64,000 bases of DNA from assembly GCF_017352095.1 (NCBI RefSeq), contig NZ_CP071463.1, forward strand, positions 868,001 through 932,000, read 5' to 3'. This DNA comes from Natrinema longum. Lineage in GTDB: Archaea > Halobacteriota > Halobacteria > Halobacteriales > Natrialbaceae. The first letter of the stretch is position 1. The number at the start of each line of letters is the position of its first letter. Of the stretch, positions 31,800 to 40,960 are shown piece after piece. A program made the translations under genes and the position numbers. A model generated the notes under the pieces. That model worked only from the letters and a program-made list of their open reading frames with translations, was not told the DNA's origin and searched no databases.

Positions 31800-33956
31800 T
31801 CAGTCGTCCGCGATCCGACTGCCACCCGGTGGCATGAAGTGCTGGATCCGGTCGGGGCTCGCGATCTTTCGGACGAACGACTCGTCGGCGAACCGCTCGC
31901 GGAAGCGCCGATAGAGACGCTTCGCCGCGTCGGCCTGGGCGTATCGGCCGGGCTCGAGTTCGATCGTCGTCTCCGCCTGCGTTTCGATCGCCGACGGCGG
32001 ACCGCCGATCACCCGCGTGTAGGGCTCACACTGGATGCCGACCGCGACGCCGACCGGTGTATCGCGGTAGTACGTCCGGTCGCCCCGGATCGCGAACCCG
32101 CCTTTCTCGAGGTACTCGCCGCTCTCGGGAGTCTTCGAGACCTGATCGGAGTCGACGGCGTAGACGTCGCCCGCGTAGCGACCGTCCTTCCAGACCGACG
32201 AGTAGGAGACGGCGAACTGGGCAGCCTCCTCGATGCTCGATTCGGGGAGTTCGATGTCGCTCGAGGAGGCCTCGCTCGGGTCCGTCGCCTTCAACACGGT
32301 GACGGGGCCACCGTGGGCCTGCGTGTGGAGCACCACGTCGCCCGGCTCGAGGTACTTCTTGACGAGTTCCTCGTTCTGGTCGGCGTTGCGGCCGCCGATC
32401 ACGAGGAAGCCGTCGCTGGTGTGGAACCAGCGGAACCGATCGAACCAGGGCTCGTTTTCGCGGATCGGGATGGACGGCGCTGCGAGCCAGTCGCGGTCGT
32501 CGCCGTCCTCCTCGTCGGACTCGTCCTCGTCCGCACCGTCGCTCTCGTCAGCCTCCCACTCCTCGCGGCGGCGCTTGGCGTCCTCGAGGTCCTCGCGAGT
32601 GTTTTCGATGGCCGCCAGCGCACCCTCTTTTTTCTCCTCGACGCGTTTTGCCTCGGTGTAGAGTCGATCCGCGTTCTGTTCGACGCCCTGCTGGGCGTCG
32701 AGGTCGATCCGTTCGCCGTCGATCCCGACGACGACGGTGCCGTCGCTGCCGTCGACGTCGATGACCGCCTCCGCCGCGTCGATACCCTGCTCGGCACCCT
32801 CCTCGAACCGGTCCCTGATCTCGTCCCAGGAGCGGTCCTGTTCGCGGGCCCCCTGAATCGTCGAGAGGATGTCGTCGACCAGCCCGTACTCGGCGTAGAG
32901 CAGTTCGGCCTGCTCGCGCAACGAGTCGGCCTCCTGCTCGAACCCCTCGATCGCACCCTGCTGTTGCTCGATGATCCGCTCGTGTTTGGCGATCTCCGAC
33001 TCGAAGTCCGGACGCTGGTCGGTCGGATCCGGCTCCTCCTCCTCGGCGAGTTCGAGCCTGAAGAAGTAGTCGTCCAGCGCGGAGAGAAACGAGTCGTAGG
33101 CCTCGCCGTCGAGATCGTCGTGTTCCTCGAGCGGGAACGGCGTCACGTCGACGACCTGCCCATCGTTCCCGCCGTCGTCGCCTTCCTCGGAATCGCCCTC
33201 GTCGTCGCGCTCGACGTAGAGTCGCGGGTCGAAGTTCCCGTTTCGGATGTCGAGTGCCAGTCGCTCGATGGTCTCGTAGAGTCGATCGTAGACGTCCTCG
33301 TCGGCGTCGTCGATGTCCAGCCCCTTCTCGACGCCGGCGCGGGTACAGACCTCCTCGGCGTAGAGCCCGCCGAAGTTCAGCTGGGTCGCGAGCGTTCTGA
33401 CCACGTCCGTATCGGAGTCGTCCATTTCGTGGTCGAAGGCCTCCCGGGAGACCGTCAGCGGGTTCGTCCGGGTGTCGGGGAACTCGTAGCGCGAGCCCGG
33501 AACGACGGTCCGAGATTTTAGGCGCACGGTCTCGAGACAGTCGATCACCTCGTACTCGCCGTCGGTGACCGCGACGTTGCCCTGGCCGAACAGTTCGACG
33601 ATGATCCGGGTCGTGCCGTCGTCGCGCTCGAAGACGAACTCGAGGATGCGGTCGAACTCGTATTGCTCGACGCCGGCGAAGTCCGCGCCCGACAGTCGGT
33701 TGCGCAGCATCATCGCGAACTGCGGCGGCCGCCCGGGAGCGTCGGGGACGCGCTCGGGGGCGACCGTGTGGGCCCGCTTGACCTCGCCGACCTCGAGGAT
33801 CAGCTCCATGCGGCCCCGATCGAAGTCCCGCATCTTGAGCCGGACGAGGTCGTCGCCGTAAAGGTACGCTTTGTCGACCTTCGCACCCTCGTAGGCACCG
33901 AATTCCCCGACGAGGGCGGCGAGGTCGACGCTGGTGAGCTCCCGCTTTGGATCCAT
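31800..33956 (-). CDS. rqcH: Archaeal RqcH/NEMF (FbpA-like) ribosome quality-control protein
   Basis: The protein has 718 residues. The N-terminal NFACT-N domain (ELTSVDLAALVGEFGAYEGAKVDKAYL... with FDRILEFVFERDD, holding the conserved Asp-Arg) is followed by a long coiled coil (about 300-460) and the NFACT-R domain (WFHTSDGFLVIGGRNADQNEELVKKYLEPGDVVLHTQAHGGP). RqcH and NEMF bind the 50S subunit carrying a stalled peptidyl-tRNA and add C-terminal tails. Length and domain order are complete. Its closeness to pelota makes this a translation-rescue neighbourhood. Confidence 0.92.
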   Translation of the reverse strand: MDPKRELTSVDLAALVGEFGAYEGAKVDKAYLYGDDLVRLKMRDFDRGRMELILEVGEVKRAHTVAPERVPDAPGRPPQFAMMLRNRLSGADFAGVEQYEFDRILEFVFERDDGTTRIIVELFGQGNVAVTDGEYEVIDCLETVRLKSRTVVPGSRYEFPDTRTNPLTVSREAFDHEMDDSDTDVVRTLATQLNFGGLYAEEVCTRAGVEKGLDIDDADEDVYDRLYETIERLALDIRNGNFDPRLYVERDDEGDSEEGDDGGNDGQVVDVTPFPLEEHDDLDGEAYDSFLSALDDYFFRLELAEEEEPDPTDQRPDFESEIAKHERIIEQQQGAIEGFEQEADSLREQAELLYAEYGLVDDILSTIQGAREQDRSWDEIRDRFEEGAEQGIDAAEAVIDVDGSDGTVVVGIDGERIDLDAQQGVEQNADRLYTEAKRVEEKKEGALAAIENTREDLEDAKRRREEWEADESDGADEDESDEEDGDDRDWLAAPSIPIRENEPWFDRFRWFHTSDGFLVIGGRNADQNEELVKKYLEPGDVVLHTQAHGGPVTVLKATDPSEASSSDIELPESSIEEAAQFAVSYSSVWKDGRYAGDVYAVDSDQVSKTPESGEYLEKGGFAIRGDRTYYRDTPVGVAVGIQCEPYTRVIGGPPSAIETQAETTIELEPGRYAQADAAKRLYRRFRERFADESFVRKIASPDRIQHFMPPGGSRIADD

Positions 33957-34209
33957 ACCTCACACTGCCCGTCCCGGTCAAAAAGACGTGTCGCTCCGAC
34001 GCCAGCGCCCGAACCGACCGGATCCCCCGCCTGGACGACGACGCCCGACTCGCTGGACACCGCCTCGAGGTCGGAAAGCCTAATCCGCGCCACCACCCAG
34101 TAAGACCCATGGACGAGGCTACCGGGAACCCCACGGCCGATGTGGGCAGGCCGCTGTCGTGTGTCGGGGACCAGTGTCGATCACGCACCGCCCGCGGGGG
34201 GGAAGCAGT

Positions 34210-34854
34210 ATGAGCGCGGACGACGAGCGACCCTGGACGGACGTCTCTCGATTTCCCGACTTCCTCGAGCACCTCGAGGGGCAGGGCGGGGCCACCGTCC
34301 GCGGAATCGTCGACCGGATCGACGCGGGGATCGATATGGACGGCGTCGTCTACCACGATCGGGGCATCCGATCGCCGGGCTACGACGCCACCTTCGTCCC
34401 CGAACCGGAGGGTGATCGACTGCGGCCCGCGTTCAGCGTCGAACTCCACACCGTCGGCCCGCGCAGCGTCTGGGCGGTGTTCGACGCGACGCTCTCCTGG
34501 GACTTCTACCTCCTCCAAGCCGAGGGCATCGCCGCGATCGCCTGGGTGAGCGACGAGGAGTACAACGCCGAGGAAGCCGGACTGTTCCTGTCGAAACACG
34601 ACGCGCTCGCCGCAGGCCGGTTCTCGTTTGGCACCTTCATCTACGCCGACGAGGACTGGCAGGAACAACTCGAACTCATCGAGGGCACTGACACCCCGGC
34701 GTTCCTCCAGCGCGACGACGGCAGTACGCTCGTCCCGACCAGCCAGTCGGACTTCTACAACGTCGTCAACTCGACGCCCGAGGAGTTCCGCACGAACGGC
34801 GGCGGTGCACCGCCCCACCTCGGCCTGCTCGAACTCGAGGTCACGATCGACTGA
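34210..34854 (+). CDS. Conserved haloarchaeal hypothetical protein
   Basis: This 214-residue soluble protein starts MSADDERPWTDVSRFPDFL and has several beta strands with aromatic residues (SVWAVFDATLSWDFYLLQAEGIAAIAWVSDEEY). It reads as a well-conserved domain but I cannot name it. ATG at 34210 was preferred to 34159, whose leading residues are basic. It is divergent from the RqcH homologue. Confidence 0.65.
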   Translation: MSADDERPWTDVSRFPDFLEHLEGQGGATVRGIVDRIDAGIDMDGVVYHDRGIRSPGYDATFVPEPEGDRLRPAFSVELHTVGPRSVWAVFDATLSWDFYLLQAEGIAAIAWVSDEEYNAEEAGLFLSKHDALAAGRFSFGTFIYADEDWQEQLELIEGTDTPAFLQRDDGSTLVPTSQSDFYNVVNSTPEEFRTNGGGAPPHLGLLELEVTID

Positions 34855-34940
34855 CGATCTCGCCGGTCGTGGCCCGAGCGCCGACGACTCCGTTGCACGT
34901 TCATCCGAACGAATATACTATCAGCGTCCGAACGTGTCCT

Positions 34941-35000
34941 ATGCTCTCACGAGAGAACCGCGTTCTCGCTGTCGCGGCCGTTCTCTTCGCTGCGGGATGA
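34941..35000 (+). CDS. 19-codon leader peptide or frameshifted N-terminus
   Basis: ATG at 34941 opens MLSRENRVLAVAAVLFAAG and stops with TGA at 34998-35000, overlapping the ATG of the next ORF (34997) by ATGA. The segment is hydrophobic and reads on naturally into the next gene's first TM segment if one base is added or removed, so either a coupled leader or a single frameshift explains it. Confidence 0.3.
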   Translation: MLSRENRVLAVAAVLFAAG

Positions 35001-35293
35001 GCATCGGACTGGTCCTCGAGATCGATCACGTCCTCTTTGGCGTCTTCGTTATGATCGTGCTCCCGATTCTCGGACCACAGCTGTACCTCGCGGTGACCGA
35101 CCGCGATGGCGAGCACGCGCCGCGAACTCGCATTCGGACCCCAGCGCTGGTCAGTTTGTCCTTGCTCCCGTCGTTTCTCGCTGTCGCCGACGGCACCGAC
35201 CGAACGATCCTCGGCCTCCTCGCCGGCGGAGTGGCGCTTGGCTACCTCTGTTACGAGGGCGGTCTCGGCTATCGGAGGGCGCGCGAGGCGTGA
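34997..35293 (+). CDS. Small membrane protein
   Basis: This 98-residue protein has three hydrophobic helices (about 1-30 including LGPQLYL, 52-68, and 70-90). It may lack its N-terminal TM segment if the 34941 leader belongs to it. It is polytopic and unrecognised. The following 570 bp (35294-35866) hold no convincing gene; they include a poly-G run near 35659 and an AT-rich stretch near 35724-35766. Confidence 0.55.
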   Translation: MSIGLVLEIDHVLFGVFVMIVLPILGPQLYLAVTDRDGEHAPRTRIRTPALVSLSLLPSFLAVADGTDRTILGLLAGGVALGYLCYEGGLGYRRAREA

Positions 35294-35866
35294 CCGCTTC
35301 GCCGAGGACGGCGAGGCGTCCCGTCCCGCAGTTGGGCTGTGTACTGGTTTGTACCCCGGTCGGCACGACAGGACGACCGGCGTTCACGAGCGCACCGCCC
35401 TCGGACGGCCCACACCTTCCGGCTTCCGAGGACGGAGTGACCGACTGGCTTCTCTCGCAGACGGTCGTCGACGGCGGCCGCCACACCGTGGACGCACCGC
35501 TCTGGCTACCCGAGAGCGCATGAGAGAACGAAACTGACGGGATGGTGACAGCACAGAAAGGTCCGGGGACGAGCGCGCCGAGATGGCCGCACCAGGAATC
35601 GAACGATGAGTGGCGTTCGACGCACTCGATCGGACGGTGATGTGGCGTTGTCGGAGTGGGGGGGGGGTTGACAACGGTGCCGACCACTGTCGGCAGCGGA
35701 TAATTGTGGGAATACCCGAATAAATTTTTCGATTTTAATTCGAATCTACACCATCGACAATAAATTCGGCGTCGGGGTCAGACACCACCTAAGCGGGCGC
35801 TGCGATCCGGACGACACGATCCACGAGCGCGACTTACAGGCGGTGGCTGACGTACGGACCGTCCAC
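35294..35866. other. Intergenic region, no gene seen
   Basis: Several open frames are present, but none has the acidic composition or recognisable domain of a haloarchaeal protein. A nine-to-ten-G run lies near 35659. An AT-rich patch at about 35724-35766 contains the dyad-like TCGATTTTAATTCGA and could be a terminator for elp3 (minus strand) or a promoter. Confidence 0.4.
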
Positions 35867-37528
35867 TCACAATCGTTTGCTGACGTACGGGCCGTCCTGA
35901 TGGTAGCCGAGCTTGTTCCGGTAGTACTCTCGAGCACCGATGCCGGAGATGACGCTTACCTTGTCGTAGCCGGCGTCGGCGGCCAGTGTCTCGGCGTGGT
36001 CCATCAGCCGACGGCCGTAGCCCTGGTGTTGGTGCTGGTCGGTCGCGCCGTCGTCACCCATCGCGACTTCCGAGCCGTAGACGTGGAGTTCCCGGACCAG
36101 CGCCGCGTTCTCGAGTTCCGGGCGGACGGGATCGTTCGGGAACCGGAGTCGGCAAAAGCCCACGAGGAGGTCCTTCTCGAAGTCCTCGACGGAAATGAAG
36201 TGCTCGGTGCCGCCACAGGCCTCGTAGCTCATCACGTCTAATTCGACGGTTTCCGGTTCGTCGTCGTGCATTCCGGCCTCGCGACAGCGGATGCACTCAC
36301 ACGTCCAGCCGTGTTCGTCCATGCGCTTGCGCGCGAGCTGGCGGAGGTTCGACTTCCAGACGCCCGCGTCGATGAAGTCCGCCGGGATGTCCCGCTGGAC
36401 GCGCTGGAGTCGGGTGTACCGGGGGATCATGTCCTTGATCTCCGCGATCAGGTCGGCGGCCTCGTCGTTCGAGAGGGGGTCGTACTCGTCTCTGTGCCAC
36501 CAGTCGTAGGTCGCAGTGCCCCGCACCACGAGCGTCGGGTAGATCTTCAGGTAGTCGGGCTTCCACTGTTCTTCCTCGAAGAGTCGCCGGAAGTCCTCGA
36601 GACACATCTCCTTGCTCATTCCGGGCTGGCCGGGCATCATGTGGAACCCGACCTTGAACGCCGAGTCGCGCAGCCGCCGATTGGCGTCGATCGACGCCTG
36701 CGCGCCGTGGCCCCGGTGCATCTCCCTGTTGATCCGCTCGAAGGTCGTCTGGACGCCGACCTCGACTTTCGTCCCGCCAAGCTCGAGCATCCGATCGATC
36801 TGTTCGGGGTCACACCAGTCGGGCTTCGTCTCGAAGGTCGTCCCGATGTTGCGGATGTCAGCCGTCTCGTTTTCGGCGATGACGTCCTCGAGGTACTGCC
36901 ACTCGTACTCCTCGGGGTCCTCGGCGAAACTGACTCCCTGGGCCGGCTCGGGCTCCTTGTCGACGTCGTAGTCGTTCATCGCCTCGAGGGCCCGCTTGAC
37001 GAACCACTCCTGGTAGTCGTGGCTCCGGGCGGTCATCGTCCCGCCCATCAGGATGAGTTCGACCTTGTCGACGGGGTGGCCGATCTGGCGCAACTGCTCG
37101 AGTCGGAGCGTGACCTGGCCGTACGGGTCGTAGTCGTTCTGGACGCCGCGGGCGGCGGCCGGCTCCTCGCCCGTGTAGCTCTGCGAGGAGGAAAACTCCG
37201 AATCGGGACCGCCCGGACAGTAGAGACACTTGCCGTGTGGACAGCGCTCGGGCGAGGTCATGATCGCGACCGGCGAGACGCCCGACGCCGTCCGCACCGG
37301 TTTCCGCTGGAGCACGGTCTCGAGGTCCTCGCGGTGCTCCTCGGGCGCGTAATCCAGCAGTTCGGAGTTTTTCGGCACCTTCGGTGCCGAGTGTTCCGAA
37401 CAGGCCTCGAGTTTGGCTTTCTCGACCTCGTCGCGTTCGACCTCGCCGGCGAGGATCCGCTCGACGAGCGTCTCACAGACCCGTTCGAACGCTTCGGTTT
37501 CGGTCGGTTCTGGCGTCTCAGTACTCAC
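35867..37528 (-). CDS. elp3: Elp3 tRNA wobble-uridine modification enzyme
   Basis: This 553-residue enzyme has the radical SAM cluster motif CPHGKCLYC at about 96-104, a TIM-barrel core (GGTKVEVGVQTTFERINREMHRGH, then GFHMMPGQPG) and a C-terminal GNAT domain (GYGRRLMDHAETLAADAGYDKVSVISG, about 500-525). Elp3 forms the cm5U side chain at U34 using acetyl-CoA and SAM radical chemistry; archaeal Elp3 acts alone. The GTG start at 37528 (VSTETPEP) is preferred over an upstream in-frame ATG because the preceding sequence is basic. It is divergent from the mnh operon. Confidence 0.93.
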   Translation of the reverse strand: MSTETPEPTETEAFERVCETLVERILAGEVERDEVEKAKLEACSEHSAPKVPKNSELLDYAPEEHREDLETVLQRKPVRTASGVSPVAIMTSPERCPHGKCLYCPGGPDSEFSSSQSYTGEEPAAARGVQNDYDPYGQVTLRLEQLRQIGHPVDKVELILMGGTMTARSHDYQEWFVKRALEAMNDYDVDKEPEPAQGVSFAEDPEEYEWQYLEDVIAENETADIRNIGTTFETKPDWCDPEQIDRMLELGGTKVEVGVQTTFERINREMHRGHGAQASIDANRRLRDSAFKVGFHMMPGQPGMSKEMCLEDFRRLFEEEQWKPDYLKIYPTLVVRGTATYDWWHRDEYDPLSNDEAADLIAEIKDMIPRYTRLQRVQRDIPADFIDAGVWKSNLRQLARKRMDEHGWTCECIRCREAGMHDDEPETVELDVMSYEACGGTEHFISVEDFEKDLLVGFCRLRFPNDPVRPELENAALVRELHVYGSEVAMGDDGATDQHQHQGYGRRLMDHAETLAADAGYDKVSVISGIGAREYYRNKLGYHQDGPYVSKRL

Positions 37529-37701
37529 TATACGTGAATGGTCCCCGTTCGCGAATAAGCGTGTCGGAGTCGTCAGTCGGGAATCGGCCCCACCGATTCG
37601 ACCCCGATCGCCCCCCACTCGTGTCGATCGATTCCGATCACCGTTCGGCTATCCGAAAGGTAACCGTTTAAGGCCGGTCTTCCCCTACCCCGGCGTATCG
37701 A

Positions 37702-40149
37702 ATGTCTCCCGACCTGGCGATCGTCATCGCCGCGGTCGCGCTGCCGTTCGTCGCGACAGCGCTCACGCCGCTTTTCGTTCGCGTTCTCGGGGAGCGAACC
37801 GGATACGCGGGCACCGTCGTCGCACTGGCATCGTTCGGACTCCTCGGAACCCAGTACGGCCAGGAGGGAACCGTCGCCCTCGAGTGGATCCCCGCGTTGA
37901 ACATCGCGCTTCGGTTCTCCGTGGACGGCTGGGCGCTGTTGTTCGCGTTGCTCGCCTGCGGTATCGGAGCGCTCATCTTCACGTACTCGCCCGCCTATAT
38001 GCACGGGCAGTCGGGGCTCACCAGATACTACGCCGCGTTGCTCGCATTCATGGGATCGATCGTCGGCGTCGCGCTCGCCGCCGATCTGATCGCGATCTTT
38101 CTGTTCTGGGAACTCACGAGCCTCTGTTCGTTCGTCCTGATCGGCTACTACACCGCCGACGACTCCTCGCAGTACGCCGCCCGGATGGCGATGTTCATCA
38201 CCGTCGGCGGCGGCCTCTTCCTGCTGGTCGGCTTCCTCCTGCTGTCGCTCGTCGCCGTCGACGTCGTCGATTCCGGCTCGGCGGTCGCAGTATTCGACCT
38301 CGCGGCGATGCTCGAGAACCCCGACGCGATGCAGGAGGCCCTTCGCGAGCGGGGGCTGTTCCTTCCGGTACTCGGATTGCTCGCCATCGGTGCGGGGACC
38401 AAGTCCGCACAGGTCCCGCTGCACTTCTGGCTCCCCAACGCGATGGCAGCCCCGACGCCCGTGTCGGCGTTTCTCCACTCCGCGACGATGGTCAAAGTCG
38501 GCGTCTACTTCATCGGCCGGGTTCGGCCGATGCTCGTCGGGCCCGAGTGGCTCGTCCTCTTTGCGACGCTCGGCCTGACGACGATGACCGTCTGTGCGAT
38601 CATGGCCGTCGCGTCGACGGACATCAAGGAACTGCTGGCCTACTCGACGGCGAGCCATCTCGGCCTGATGGTCGCCGGCTTCGGATTTACGTCCGTGTAC
38701 GGTGCTGAAACCGGCGTCTTCCACCTGCTCAACCACGCCCTGTTCAAGGCCGCACTGTTCCTCGTCGCCGGCATCGTCGCCCACGAGGCGGGCACGCGAG
38801 AGATCGCGAAACTCGGCGGCCTCCGACACGATCTCCCGGTCACGGCGGCGATCACGACGGTCGTCGCACTCAGCATGGCGGGTATTCCGCCGTTTAACGG
38901 CTTTTACTCGAAGGAACTGCTCTTCGAGGCCGCCGTCGAGGCGAGTCACTACCACGATATCGGGGTGCTGGGCTGGCTCTATCCCGCCGTCGCCGTCTTC
39001 GGGAGCATCTTCACCGTCCTCTACTCGCTGCGATTCCTCTCGCTGTTCTTCGGCGACCGGCCCGAGGGGCTCGGGCACGTCCATCGCCCACCCGTGACCC
39101 TGCTCGTCCCGCCGGCCGTGTTGGCGCTGCTGGCCGCACTCGTCAGCGTCGACCCCGACATCGCCGTCGACGTCATCGTCCAGTCCGGCCTCGAGGCGAC
39201 GGCCGTCGACCCCCACGAGATGCACGTCGGGCTCCCGACATCGTATTCGACGCCGGTCGGGATGAGCGCGGTGACCATCGGCGTCGGATTCCTCGCGTAT
39301 CCGGCCTACGGCCGCATCCACGACGGCGTCCGAACGCTCGTCGGAGGGATACCACCGATCCGGTCGAACTGGTGGTACGATACTATCGTCGAGGGACTCA
39401 CCGACGAGGGACGGGCGTTCGCCGAAACGGTCCACAACGGACACCTGCGGACGTACGCGACGTGGACGTTGGCGGCGACCTGTACGCTCGCACTCGCCGG
39501 CTTCGTCGCGGCGGGTGCCATCTCGCCCGTCGCGTTCGGACTCGAGGTGACGCTGCCGATCGCGCTCGTGTTGCTCGTCGCGGTGATCGGCGGCGTCGCC
39601 GTCGCCCTCTCGGACTCACACATCGCGGGCGTGCTTACGCTCTCGATCCTCGGCTTTATGATCGCCATCTTCTACATCCTCGCGAGCGCGCCCGATCTGG
39701 CCTTGACCCAGCTCGTCGTCGAGACGCTCGTACTCGTGCTCTTCCTGCTCGTCATCGAGGAGATCCCCGAATCCGAAGAGATCGGACTGGGGGCGGTCGG
39801 CCGTGACGCCGTCCTCGCGGTTGCAGTCGGCGTGACCGCCTTCGTCACGGTGTTGGTCACGACCGCGACCCGCCCCACCGGCCCGACCGACATCGCCCGG
39901 GCCTACGCCGAACAGGCGGTTCCCCAGGGCGGCGGTACCAACATCGTCAACGTGACCCTCGTCGACTTCCGTGGCTTCGATACCCTCGGCGAACTCGCGG
40001 TCGTCGCCCTCGCCGCGATTTCGATCCTCACGCTGGTCGTCATGCGTGGTCGCAACGACGACCGACCGACCGAATCGAGCGACGAGGAACCGATCGACGC
40101 CGCTGGGAGTCACGGCACCGACGACACCGCCGGAGGTGGCGACGAATGA
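37702..40149 (+). CDS. mnhA: Mnh/Mrp antiporter subunit A
   Basis: This 815-residue multi-pass protein has an NADH-dehydrogenase-type N-terminal part and the Proton_antipo_M core (LLACGIGALIFTYSPAYMHG, ADLIAIFLFWELTSLCSFVLIGYY, GAGTKSAQVPLHFWLPNAMAAPTPVSAFLHSATMVK). It then has the C-terminal DUF4040/MbhE part near 700-815. It is the first gene of the mnhABCDEFG operon, which expels Na+ in exchange for H+ and is vital for salt and pH homeostasis. Its stop overlaps the mnhB ATG by 4 bp. Confidence 0.93.
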   Translation: MSPDLAIVIAAVALPFVATALTPLFVRVLGERTGYAGTVVALASFGLLGTQYGQEGTVALEWIPALNIALRFSVDGWALLFALLACGIGALIFTYSPAYMHGQSGLTRYYAALLAFMGSIVGVALAADLIAIFLFWELTSLCSFVLIGYYTADDSSQYAARMAMFITVGGGLFLLVGFLLLSLVAVDVVDSGSAVAVFDLAAMLENPDAMQEALRERGLFLPVLGLLAIGAGTKSAQVPLHFWLPNAMAAPTPVSAFLHSATMVKVGVYFIGRVRPMLVGPEWLVLFATLGLTTMTVCAIMAVASTDIKELLAYSTASHLGLMVAGFGFTSVYGAETGVFHLLNHALFKAALFLVAGIVAHEAGTREIAKLGGLRHDLPVTAAITTVVALSMAGIPPFNGFYSKELLFEAAVEASHYHDIGVLGWLYPAVAVFGSIFTVLYSLRFLSLFFGDRPEGLGHVHRPPVTLLVPPAVLALLAALVSVDPDIAVDVIVQSGLEATAVDPHEMHVGLPTSYSTPVGMSAVTIGVGFLAYPAYGRIHDGVRTLVGGIPPIRSNWWYDTIVEGLTDEGRAFAETVHNGHLRTYATWTLAATCTLALAGFVAAGAISPVAFGLEVTLPIALVLLVAVIGGVAVALSDSHIAGVLTLSILGFMIAIFYILASAPDLALTQLVVETLVLVLFLLVIEEIPESEEIGLGAVGRDAVLAVAVGVTAFVTVLVTTATRPTGPTDIARAYAEQAVPQGGGTNIVNVTLVDFRGFDTLGELAVVALAAISILTLVVMRGRNDDRPTESSDEEPIDAAGSHGTDDTAGGGDE

Positions 40150-40610
40150 CGACGGTCATCATGCGAACGACCGCTCGAGCGATCGTCCCGATCATCCTGG
40201 TCGTCGCGATTTCGCTGTTCTTCGAGGGCCACAACCTGCCCGGCGGCGGCTTCATCGGCGGCGTGCTCACGACGACGGCCTTCGCGATCGTGTACATGGC
40301 GTTCGGGCTGGACTTCCTCGAGCGGGGCGTCCTCGGCCGGGACGTCGATCCCGGCAAGGGGCCCTCGCGGGACCGCGTCGTCGTGGCCTACCGTCGGCTC
40401 TTCGCCTACGGGTTCGCGATCGCGGTCGCCAGCGGCCTCGCGCCGCTGCTGTTCGGCCGGCCGTTCCTCACGCAGACGTTCCGCAGGCTCGAGGGGATCC
40501 CGATCTACGACCACCTCGAGGTCGCGAGCGCGCTCGCGTTCGACTTCGGGGTCTACTGCGTGGTCGTCGGTGGCCTCCTCACGATCCTCTCGGTGGTGGG
40601 AGCCGAATGA
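40146..40610 (+). CDS. mnhB: Mnh/Mrp antiporter subunit B
   Basis: This 154-residue MnhB-domain protein has four TM helices. The loop FFEGHNLPGGGFIGGVLTTTAFAIVYMAFG is the family signature, and the C-terminal helix includes LAFDFGVYCVVVGGLLTILS. It overlaps mnhA and mnhC by 4 bp each, so translation is coupled. Confidence 0.9.
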   Translation: MTTVIMRTTARAIVPIILVVAISLFFEGHNLPGGGFIGGVLTTTAFAIVYMAFGLDFLERGVLGRDVDPGKGPSRDRVVVAYRRLFAYGFAIAVASGLAPLLFGRPFLTQTFRRLEGIPIYDHLEVASALAFDFGVYCVVVGGLLTILSVVGAE

Positions 40611-40960
40611 CCGGCGTCGTGCTCGCGGCGACGGTCGGCGCACTGTTCGCCCTCGGAACCTTCCTGCTCCTGCGGCGGGATCTGATCCGGGTCGTCTGGG
40701 GGCTTGCGATCATCAGCCAGGCCGCGAACGTCTACCTGCTTGCGATGGCCGGGATCGCACCGGCGACCGCCGACTCGGTGCCGATCCTCGCCGGTCACGG
40801 CGAAAACGTTCCGGTGACCGCCGACCCGCTGGTCCAGGCACTGGTGTTGACCGCGATCGTCATCGGCTTCGGCATGACCGCGTTCGCGCTCGTGCTGTCG
40901 TATCGGGTCTACGAGGAACACGACACGTTAGACGTCACGGAACTCGGTGATCGTGAATGA
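40607..40960 (+). CDS. mnhC: Mnh/Mrp antiporter subunit C
   Basis: This 117-residue NuoK-like protein has three TM helices (VVLAATVGALFALGTFLLLRR, VWGLAIISQAANVYLLAMAG, QALVLTAIVIGFGMTAFALVLSYR). The acidic C-terminus is typical of haloarchaea. It overlaps both neighbours (ATGA), placing it firmly in the operon. Confidence 0.9.
   Translation: MTGVVLAATVGALFALGTFLLLRRDLIRVVWGLAIISQAANVYLLAMAGIAPATADSVPILAGHGENVPVTADPLVQALVLTAIVIGFGMTAFALVLSYRVYEEHDTLDVTELGDRE

Noticed and set aside
31692-33521. 609-residue plus-strand ORF over the RqcH homologue
   Set aside because: Shadow of the minus-strand RqcH gene; translation is repetitive Val/Leu/Asp with no domain.
35290-35523. Possible 77-residue ORF overlapping the membrane gene stop
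   Set aside because: GTG start overlaps nicely but the composition (Pro/Thr/Ser, few acids) is not haloarchaeal and no domain is visible.
36266-37537. 423-residue plus-strand ORF over elp3
   Set aside because: Shadow of elp3; lacks motifs, and Elp3 motifs on the other strand are complete.
37573-39444. 623-residue minus-strand ORF over mnhA
   Set aside because: Antisense high-GC shadow; Mnh subunit A signature is on the plus strand.
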